From contig CAINSX010000083.1 in the NCBI GenBank assembly GCA_903853185.1, forward strand, positions 1 to 10,800: a stretch of 10,800 nucleotides of DNA, in the 5' to 3' direction. The translations under genes and the position numbers were made by a program. The stretch's first letter is position 1. The number at the start of each line of letters is the position of its first letter. Under the pieces are notes generated by a model. That model ran no database searches. It was not told where the DNA came from and saw nothing but the letters and a program-made list of their open reading frames with translations. Origin of the DNA: an uncultured Opitutia bacterium. GTDB lineage: Bacteria > Verrucomicrobiota > Verrucomicrobiia > Opitutales > UBA953. Positions 5,934 through 10,800 of the stretch are shown here, piece by piece.

Positions 5934-7088
5934 ATGAGTTCAACCCCTCGTCTCCTTCTGGGAGTCCTTCTGCTTTTTCCGCTCGCGCTGCTGGCCCAGA
6001 AGAAGAACCGCACCAACGCCCCCATGGAGATGTCCCAGCTACCGGCGCTGGCGACGATGCCCGACGCGTTCCCCCAGGTCGTGGGTACACAGGCGTTCGG
6101 ACCGGCGTATAAGTTCACCAAGGACGAGGCGGTGCTCGAGGCTGCCAAAGGCATCAGCGCGATGGGCTCTCGCATCCTTAAGATCAACGCCGTCTCCGGC
6201 CAGCAGCTGACGCCTTACATCGCGCTGCCCTTCACGCACTACGTGCTGTGGTATCGCTCCTCCAACGAATGGACGAAGGAGTTTACGCCTGAGCTCAAGC
6301 GTCGCGAATACAACGCCGTCTACCTTTTCACCAAGGACCTGCTCACGCGCTATGACACGGCCGGGAAGACCTTCTTCCTCGGCCATTGGGAAGGGGACTG
6401 GTATCTCCTGCCCGACAAGGATGTGAAGAAGGACGCTTCGCCCGAACTCGTCGCGGCGATGATCGAATGGCTCCGCATCCGCCAGAAGGCCGTCGACGAC
6501 GCCCGCGCGGAAGTGCCTTACGCGAAGTGCCGCGTCTATACTTATACCGAGGTCAACCGCGTCCGCGACGCGATGAAGGACGGCCGCAAGCGCCTCGTCA
6601 ACGCGGTGCTACCTAAAGTGAACGTCGATTTCGTCTCCTACTCCGCCTACGACTGCCAGCTGCTCCCGGCTGAGGAGATCCGGGCGACGCTCGATTACGT
6701 CAACGCGCAGGTCGTCGCCAAGCCGGGCCTGCCGGCGAAGCGCGTCTTCATCGGCGAGTTCGGGCTCTCCTGGAAGGTGTGCGGCGCTGATGGTGCGAAG
6801 CATGACCAGCGCAACCGTGAGATCCTCGCCAAGTTCCTGACTTGGAAGCCGGTGATGACCCTGTTCTGGCAGTATTATAATAACGAGGTCGTCGACGGCG
6901 AGCAGGTCGGTTTCTGGCTCGTCGATAATAAGAATAACAAGACGCCCTTGCACGCGACCCTGACCGACCTCTTCGCCGCCCAGGAAGAAGCGGCGAAAGA
7001 GGTACGTGGCCGGATGCGTCGGCTGCCAAACTACGAGGACATCGCGACCTTCAGCGAGAACTGGCTCGCCGCGCGCGCGCCGCGCTGA
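5934..7088 (+). CDS. Secreted protein with glycoside hydrolase clan-A-like (TIM-barrel) features
   Basis: 384 residues from ATG 5934, which follows a TGAGG Shine-Dalgarno and starts a signal peptide (MSSTPR then a hydrophobic run to about residue 21, LALLA). I do not recognise a named family with certainty. Several features resemble a clan GH-A (beta/alpha)8 glycosidase: FFLGHWEGDW (147-156), where E153 could be the strand-4 acid/base; VDFVSYSAYDCQ (231-242), as in strand 6; VFIGEFGLSW (271-280), where E275 sits in the GEFG context typical of the strand-7 nucleophile of GH5-like enzymes; and TLFWQYYNNE (309-318), with the strand-8 Trp W312. The start of the barrel (SRILKINAVSGQ, 79-90) and the length fit a single catalytic domain. 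Substrate unknown; likely periplasmic or extracellular. The aquaporin-like gene follows after 46 bases without an obvious promoter, so they may be cotranscribed. Confidence 0.7.
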   Translation: MSSTPRLLLGVLLLFPLALLAQKKNRTNAPMEMSQLPALATMPDAFPQVVGTQAFGPAYKFTKDEAVLEAAKGISAMGSRILKINAVSGQQLTPYIALPFTHYVLWYRSSNEWTKEFTPELKRREYNAVYLFTKDLLTRYDTAGKTFFLGHWEGDWYLLPDKDVKKDASPELVAAMIEWLRIRQKAVDDARAEVPYAKCRVYTYTEVNRVRDAMKDGRKRLVNAVLPKVNVDFVSYSAYDCQLLPAEEIRATLDYVNAQVVAKPGLPAKRVFIGEFGLSWKVCGADGAKHDQRNREILAKFLTWKPVMTLFWQYYNNEVVDGEQVGFWLVDNKNNKTPLHATLTDLFAAQEEAAKEVRGRMRRLPNYEDIATFSENWLAARAPR

Positions 7089-7134
7089 GCGACTCCACGC
7101 TTGAGACCGCCCGCTGCCTGACGACATTCCACCC

Positions 7135-7833
7135 ATGCGCAACAAACTGCTCATCGAGGCTGTCGGGACCTTCTTCCTTTGCCTGGCCGCCATCGTCGCG
7201 ACCAACCCGCTTTCGGTCGCCGCCTTACTTTGTGCGTTGATCTACATGGGTGCGCCCGTCTCGCTCGCTCACTATAATCCGGCCGTCTCGTTGGCGTTCC
7301 GTCTGCGCGGCCGTTCGAGTTCCCGTGCCCTCTGGTCTTACGTCGGCGTGCAGCTCACCGCGGCCCTCCTCGCCGCTATGGTCGCCGGCTTTCTCTTGGG
7401 CCATGATTCGGAACACGCCAAGGGCGCCGTCGACGCCTTGAGTGAGTCAGCCTTCGCCGGTTTCGGCGCGACCGCGGTCGTCGAGCTCCTCGGAACCTTC
7501 GCTTTGGCTTTCGTCATCTTGATGGTGGGGACCTCGCGCCTCACGTCCGGTAACAGCTATTTCGGCCTGGCCATCGCGGCGGTTGTCCTCGGCGTCTCCG
7601 GGACCTTCAGTGAGTTCAACCCGACCATGAACCCGGCGGTCTCGTTGGCATCTTCGCTCCTCGGTGTCTTTTCCGCGCTCTTCGACGGCCTCATCGGCAC
7701 CAAGACTTTCGTCACCGAATCCCTTTTCCTGGCTAAGATCGCGCCGCGCGTCTTGGCGGAGATCGCCGTTCAGTTCGTCGGGGCGGCCTTGGCGGCTGGG
7801 CTCTTCCGTAAGCTCTTCCCTGAGGACCGGTAA
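7135..7833 (+). CDS. Aquaporin/MIP-family membrane channel with atypical second NPA box
   Basis: 232 residues, the normal size for a MIP channel, which passes water or small neutral solutes across the inner membrane. The two inverted halves are visible: helix 1 with the conserved Glu (IEAVGTFFLCLAAI, 7-20) and first pore box AHYNPAVSLA (45-54); then helix 4 with its Glu (VVELLGTFALAFVIL, 115-129) and second box FNPTMNPAVSLAS (161-173). Other membrane segments are around 24-42, 66-88, 142-156 and 205-224. The residue after the second NPA is Val169, where nearly all aquaporins and aquaglyceroporins have the selectivity-filter Arg (NPAR). The loop after it is also long (about 176-204, with GLIGTK). 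Selectivity therefore cannot be inferred from the classical filter. No clear Shine-Dalgarno. It lies 46 bases after the glycosidase-like gene and 51 before the next. Confidence 0.88.
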   Translation: MRNKLLIEAVGTFFLCLAAIVATNPLSVAALLCALIYMGAPVSLAHYNPAVSLAFRLRGRSSSRALWSYVGVQLTAALLAAMVAGFLLGHDSEHAKGAVDALSESAFAGFGATAVVELLGTFALAFVILMVGTSRLTSGNSYFGLAIAAVVLGVSGTFSEFNPTMNPAVSLASSLLGVFSALFDGLIGTKTFVTESLFLAKIAPRVLAEIAVQFVGAALAAGLFRKLFPEDR

Positions 7834-7873
7834 AATCCGTGAGGATGGCTTGAATCGGGCCCGACTGCCGACC

Positions 7874-7880
7874 AAGGTGA
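7874..7880 (+). promoter_or_regulatory. Ribosome binding site of the 7885 gene
   Basis: AAGGTGA four bases before ATG 7885, a fair Shine-Dalgarno that supports the chosen start of the small membrane protein. Confidence 0.45.
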
Positions 7881-7884
7881 CCGC

Positions 7885-8271
7885 ATGAACCCGCTCTTCA
7901 TCGCCCATAAACATTACGGCTCCCTGCTGCTCGTCCTCGTCCTCGCCGTCATCATCGTCGCGCTCGTCAAGGGCCCGAAGCCCGTCTTCCAGCGCATCGT
8001 CGCCGTGCTCGTCGACATCAACCTCGTCGTCGGTCTCGCGGCGTTCTTCACGACGGCTCGCCCGATTTCCTGGTTCCACCCGATCCTTGCCCTCGGCGCG
8101 GTCGGCCTCCTGCACGCTGGTGCCAAGAGCGAAGACAAGGCCAAGGTCGTCCGTTGCTTCTCGATCGCGCTCGTTCTCCTCGTCGCCGCTTGGGCCGTCA
8201 ACGCCTCCTGGGGTCCGGAATGGTTCAAAACGAACTTCGTCAAGCTCCCGGCGGTCGCGGTTTCCAAGTAA
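7885..8271 (+). CDS. Small four-helix membrane protein with conserved-looking histidines
   Basis: 128 residues with four predicted transmembrane helices (about 11-29, 37-56, 63-79, 89-106) and a short hydrophilic C-terminus. I cannot name it. The layout resembles small b-type-cytochrome-like proteins annotated in Bacteroidetes and relatives: an N-terminal HxH before helix 1 (H8, H10 in HKHYGS), a VDINLVVGLAAFF second helix, WFHP at the start of helix 3 (H65), and a His at the end of helix 3 (H77, LLHAG). These histidines could ligate haem, but this is inference from the pattern. It starts 51 bases after the aquaporin-like gene, and the strong hairpin at 8296 ends the group. Coding is supported by a Shine-Dalgarno, membrane character and codon use like its neighbours. 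Confidence 0.75.
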   Translation: MNPLFIAHKHYGSLLLVLVLAVIIVALVKGPKPVFQRIVAVLVDINLVVGLAAFFTTARPISWFHPILALGAVGLLHAGAKSEDKAKVVRCFSIALVLLVAAWAVNASWGPEWFKTNFVKLPAVAVSK

Positions 8272-8295
8272 GCCGCCACGCTACGGTCAGGTTAC

Positions 8296-8322
8296 AACGG
8301 CCCGGACATTGTCCGGGCCGTT
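8296..8322 (+). terminator. Strong hairpin terminator after the 7885 gene
   Basis: A 12-bp perfect stem (AACGGCCCGGAC / GTCCGGGCCGTT) with a three-base ATT loop, 24 bases after the stop at 8271 and running into TTTG. The U-tract is short but the stem is very stable. It separates the 5934-8271 group from the export operon starting at 8376. Confidence 0.75.
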
Positions 8323-8332
8323 TGACTTCCCA

Positions 8333-8360
8333 TTGACCCGACGCTTGTTGGGGAGACAAT
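8333..8360 (+). promoter_or_regulatory. Candidate promoter of the ABC export operon
   Basis: TTGACC (8333-8338) and GACAAT (8355-8360) are 16 bases apart, between the terminator hairpin and ATG 8376. The -35 is a five-of-six match, the -10 four of six. The leader would be only about 10 bases, so the AGGA at 8364-8367 may be partly excluded from the transcript. A second TTGACT at 8322-8327 has no good partner. Motif-only call. Confidence 0.3.
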
Positions 8361-8375
8361 CACAGGACTCGTCTG

Positions 8376-9566
8376 ATGTATCGCCTCGCCCTTAACATGC
8401 TCTTCGGAGACCGCGCCAAGCTGGCGATGCTCCTGTGTGGCCTGGCGTTCTCGGCGCTCCTCATGGCCCAGCAGAGTTCGGTCTTCTTCGGCATCATGAG
8501 CTGGACCTATACGCCGATGGTCAACATTCGCGCCCAAGTCTGGGTCAGCGACCCGATGGTCGAGCAGGTCAACGACGCCAAGCCGCTCCGCGATACCGAC
8601 CTCGGTCGCGTCCGCTCCGTCGACGGCGTCGCCTGGGCCGCGCCCCTGCACACGTCCTTCGTCCAGGCCCGCATGCAGGACGGCAACTTCAAGCTAATCA
8701 CGCTCGTCGGCATCGACGCCGATACCTTCGCCGGCGCTCCGGCCGTGCTTACCCAAGGCCGCATCGAAGACCTCCGCCTCCCCGATACGGTCATCGTCGA
8801 CGAATGGGGTGCCTCTCTCATGGGTCGCATGGGCGTCGGGCCCGACGGTAAGCCGCGCTCCACGCCGCTCAAGGTCGGCGACACCTTTGAGATCAACGAC
8901 ATCCAGGCCCGCATCGTCGGCATCTGCAAGGTGCGCCGCGCGTTCACCGGAGGCCCGTTCGTCTATACGACCTACGACCGCGCCAAGGGCTACACGCTCG
9001 GCGCGCGCCGCACGCTGAGCTTCATGCTCGTCGAGCCGCAGAAGGGCGTGACGCCAGACGAGCTCTGCGGGCGCATCGAACGCGATACCGGCCTCAAGGC
9101 CTGGACGTCCGACACGGTGATCTGGAACTGGGGCGAGCGCAGCCTTGCGCGTAATACCTTCTGGTGGTTCTGGACCAATACGGGGATTCCCTTCTCCTTC
9201 GGTACGGCGGTGCTCCTCGGGCTCTTCGTCGGCATCGCGATCTCGGGCCAGACGTTCTATTCATTCGTGCTCGAGAATTTGAAATATTTCGCGGCCATCA
9301 AGGCGATGGGCGCGGGCATGGGCGTCATCGCGCGGATGCTCTTCGTGCAGGCCTTCACCGCTGGACTCATCGGCTTCGGCCTCGGGGCTGGCATGGCGCA
9401 GGCCATCGGCCGAGCGATGATCGAGAAGGGCATGCCTCCTTTCGTGATGTTCCCGCAGATCCTCTGGGCGACGTTCGCCCTCGTGTTGGGCATCAGTTTC
9501 GTCTCCGCCATCATCGGCATCATCAAGGTGTCGCGCGTCGATGCCGCTTCCGTCTTCCGCGGATGA
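8376..9566 (+). CDS. ABC transporter permease, FtsX/MacB superfamily, DevC-like
   Basis: Inner-membrane permease of a type VII ABC exporter (mechanotransmission family: MacB, LolC/E, DevC). There are 396 residues from ATG 8376, preceded by AGGA at eight bases. Topology fits the family: TM1 (about 14-34), a large periplasmic MacB-type core (35-265, with AAPLHTSFVQARM, ITLVGIDADTF and VGICKVRRAFTGGPFVY), then three helices (272-296, 322-346, 361-384). Between TM2 and TM3 the cytoplasmic segment ENLKYFAAIKAMGAGMGVI (300-318) is the coupling-helix block that matches REIALLRALGA in relatives. The short C-terminus SRVDAASVFRG is also typical (VxxxDPAxVFR). The stop overlaps the next start (ATGA), so translation is coupled to the ATPase. 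The cargo is unknown; DevBCA exports glycolipid in heterocystous cyanobacteria, but related sets have varied roles. Confidence 0.9.
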   Translation: MYRLALNMLFGDRAKLAMLLCGLAFSALLMAQQSSVFFGIMSWTYTPMVNIRAQVWVSDPMVEQVNDAKPLRDTDLGRVRSVDGVAWAAPLHTSFVQARMQDGNFKLITLVGIDADTFAGAPAVLTQGRIEDLRLPDTVIVDEWGASLMGRMGVGPDGKPRSTPLKVGDTFEINDIQARIVGICKVRRAFTGGPFVYTTYDRAKGYTLGARRTLSFMLVEPQKGVTPDELCGRIERDTGLKAWTSDTVIWNWGERSLARNTFWWFWTNTGIPFSFGTAVLLGLFVGIAISGQTFYSFVLENLKYFAAIKAMGAGMGVIARMLFVQAFTAGLIGFGLGAGMAQAIGRAMIEKGMPPFVMFPQILWATFALVLGISFVSAIIGIIKVSRVDAASVFRG

Positions 9567-10291
9567 GTGCCCAAGCCCACACCGTCGCCGTCCGCGCCTC
9601 TGGCGTCGACATGTTCTTCGGCACGCCGGACAACCAGGTCGTCGCCCTCAAGCAGGCCGACTTCGAGGCCCGCCGCGGCGAACTCATCATGCTCGTCGGC
9701 CCGTCAGGCTGCGGGAAGACGACCCTCCTCTCCGTCATCGCCGGCACGCTCACGCCGCAGGCCGGCACGGTGGAGGTCTTCGGACAGCGCCTCGACGGCC
9801 TTGGCCAGGAAGAGCTCACCTCATTCCGCCGTAAGAACCTCGGCTTCGTCTTCCAGTCCTTCAACCTCATCCCGACGCTGTCCGTCATCGAGAACGTGAT
9901 GGTGCCGCTCCTGATCCAGGGTCGCCCTTACGACGAAGCCCACGCGCGTTCACTCGCGATCATCGATAAGGTCGGCCTCAAGGGCCGCGAGGACGGTCGC
10001 CCCAACGCACTTTCTGGCGGCCAGCAGCAGCGCGTCGCCATCGCCCGCGCGCTTGTCCACGAACCCCCTCTCCTGATCTGCGATGAGCCGACCTCGGCTC
10101 TCGATAAGGATACCGGCGCCCATATCATGCAGCTGGTCCGCGATCTTTCCCGTTCGCCCGAACGCTGCGTGGTCGTCGTGACGCATGACCATCGCATCTT
10201 CCGTTTCGCTGACCGCATCGCTGAGATGGAAGACGGCCGCATTAGCCGTGTGGTCGATGACCCGAAGCTCCTCGACACCACCCATCTCTGA
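9563..10291 (+). CDS. ABC transporter ATP-binding protein, DevA/LolD/MacB-like
   Basis: Cytoplasmic ATPase that powers the preceding permease. There are 242 residues, a full nucleotide-binding domain. All motifs are intact: Walker A GPSGCGKTT (46-54), Q-loop Q98 in FVFQSFNLIPTLSVIENV, signature LSGGQQQR (150-157), Walker B LLICDEPTSALD (170-181) with catalytic E175, and H-loop H208 in VVTHDHR. The FQSFNLIPTLSVIENVMVPL segment and the LSGGQQQRVAIARAL form are typical of the LolD/MacB/DevA group that pairs with FtsX-type permeases. The start ATG overlaps the permease stop as ATGA; the longer in-frame extension upstream to 9164 is antisense-quality sequence over the permease gene and is rejected. 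No Shine-Dalgarno, so coupled translation is likely. Confidence 0.95.
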   Translation: MSAQAHTVAVRASGVDMFFGTPDNQVVALKQADFEARRGELIMLVGPSGCGKTTLLSVIAGTLTPQAGTVEVFGQRLDGLGQEELTSFRRKNLGFVFQSFNLIPTLSVIENVMVPLLIQGRPYDEAHARSLAIIDKVGLKGREDGRPNALSGGQQQRVAIARALVHEPPLLICDEPTSALDKDTGAHIMQLVRDLSRSPERCVVVVTHDHRIFRFADRIAEMEDGRISRVVDDPKLLDTTHL

Positions 10292-10300
10292 TTCCCCCTT

Positions 10301-10800
10301 ATGTTCAAGAAACGCATCCTGCTCTTCGCTCTGGCTCTCGCCGGCGCCGTCGCCGCCTGGCAGCTCACCCGCGGCACCGCGAACGAGGTGCCCATCAAAC
10401 CGCCACCCTATGAGCCTGCCATCCGCGACAAGGACGGCCTCATTTCCGCTGCCGGCCTCATCGAGGCCTCCGCTGAGAACACGCTACTCGGCTCGCCCAC
10501 CTCCGGTACGGTCGCCAAGGTCCACGTGAAGGTCTGGGATAAGGTGAAGGCCGGCGATCCGATCCTCACGCTCGACGATCGCGATCTCCGCGCGCAGCAC
10601 GCCGTCCAGAAGGCCGCGGTCTCCGCCGCCGAGGCCTCCGCCGAGCGCGCCGAAGACGCCGCCCGTCGCTGGACCGGCATCAAGGACAGCGGCGCGGTCT
10701 CCGCCGCCGAACTCCTTTCCTACCAGATGGCCGCCAAGGAAGCGAAGGCGAAGCTCGCCCTCGCCAAGGCGCAGCTCGATCAGACCTCGGTACTCCTCGA
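10301..10800 (+). CDS. HlyD-family periplasmic adaptor, DevB-like (partial, C-terminus off the right edge)
   Basis: Membrane-fusion protein that would link the permease/ATPase pair to an outer-membrane channel across the periplasm. Translated from ATG 10301, nine bases after the ATPase stop; 166 complete codons are visible and the frame is open at the edge. The N-terminus MFKKRILLFALALAGAVAAW is a membrane anchor or uncleaved signal. A linker (25-47) precedes AAGLIEA (50-56) and the first half of the biotinyl-lipoyl-like domain (SGTVAKVHVKVWDKVKAGDPILTLDDRDL, 68-96; I give only its limits and key pattern). The alpha-helical hairpin then begins (97-166, Ala/Glu/Lys-rich heptads). Typical length is about 350-420, so over half is missing. 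No Shine-Dalgarno; probably the third gene of the operon, with a possible TolC-like or further gene beyond the edge. Confidence 0.92.
   Translation, partial: MFKKRILLFALALAGAVAAWQLTRGTANEVPIKPPPYEPAIRDKDGLISAAGLIEASAENTLLGSPTSGTVAKVHVKVWDKVKAGDPILTLDDRDLRAQHAVQKAAVSAAEASAERAEDAARRWTGIKDSGAVSAAELLSYQMAAKEAKAKLALAKAQLDQTSVLL

Noticed and set aside
7101..7130. Promoter candidate TTGAGA before the aquaporin-like gene
   Set aside because: No acceptable -10 element at 16-18 bases; cotranscription with the preceding gene is simpler.
10518..10535. GGTCCACGTGAAGG in the HlyD-like gene as a parS
   Set aside because: About 11 of 16 positions match and both outer ends fail; it is explained by codons for KVHVKV in the lipoyl domain.

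Overview
The window is GC-rich, gene-dense bacterial DNA with short intergenic gaps. Signal peptides and an envelope-spanning ABC/HlyD export set point to a Gram-negative. I see no mobile element, CRISPR array, rRNA or tRNA. The subfamily flavour of several proteins (an MnmG with an FHVEQ-containing insert, a LysA relative with HCCESGD and EPGT motifs, a fungal-like cystathionine gamma-synthase) makes me suspect the Verrucomicrobiota (Opitutae-like). That is a recollection-based guess, not something the sequence proves.

Left part (1-2523, minus strand): mnmE followed by mnmG, the two partners of the tRNA wobble-uridine cmnm5U modification enzyme. mnmG runs off the left edge. Inside mnmG lies a perfect 16-bp parS-type palindrome (390-405), the ParB-binding centromere site. 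mnmE-mnmG often sit beside parAB near the chromosome origin, so this end of the window is probably close to oriC, although no DnaA-box cluster is visible here.

Middle left (2645-5361, plus strand): two PLP enzymes two bases apart, a diaminopimelate-decarboxylase-like protein and a Cys/Met-metabolism enzyme that looks like fungal cystathionine gamma-synthase. Both fit aspartate-family amino acid synthesis (lysine, methionine). They are divergent from mnmE across a 121-bp spacer.

Middle right (5392-8271): a small secreted lysine/acid-rich protein on the minus strand, with a clear terminator. Divergent from it on the plus strand are a secreted protein with glycoside-hydrolase-clan-A-like motifs, an aquaporin-like channel whose second NPA box lacks the usual arginine, and a small four-helix membrane protein with paired histidines. 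A strong hairpin terminator closes this group.

Right part (8376-10800, plus strand): a three-gene DevC-DevA-DevB-type export operon (FtsX/MacB-fold permease, LolD/MacB-like ATPase overlapping it by ATGA, and a HlyD-type periplasmic adaptor cut by the right edge). Together these would form a tripartite pump or exporter that probably uses an outer-membrane TolC-type channel not seen here.

I did not find a clearly novel multi-gene system. The most noteworthy items are the parS site placed inside a coding insert of MnmG, the arginine-less aquaporin, and the fungal-like cystathionine gamma-synthase.
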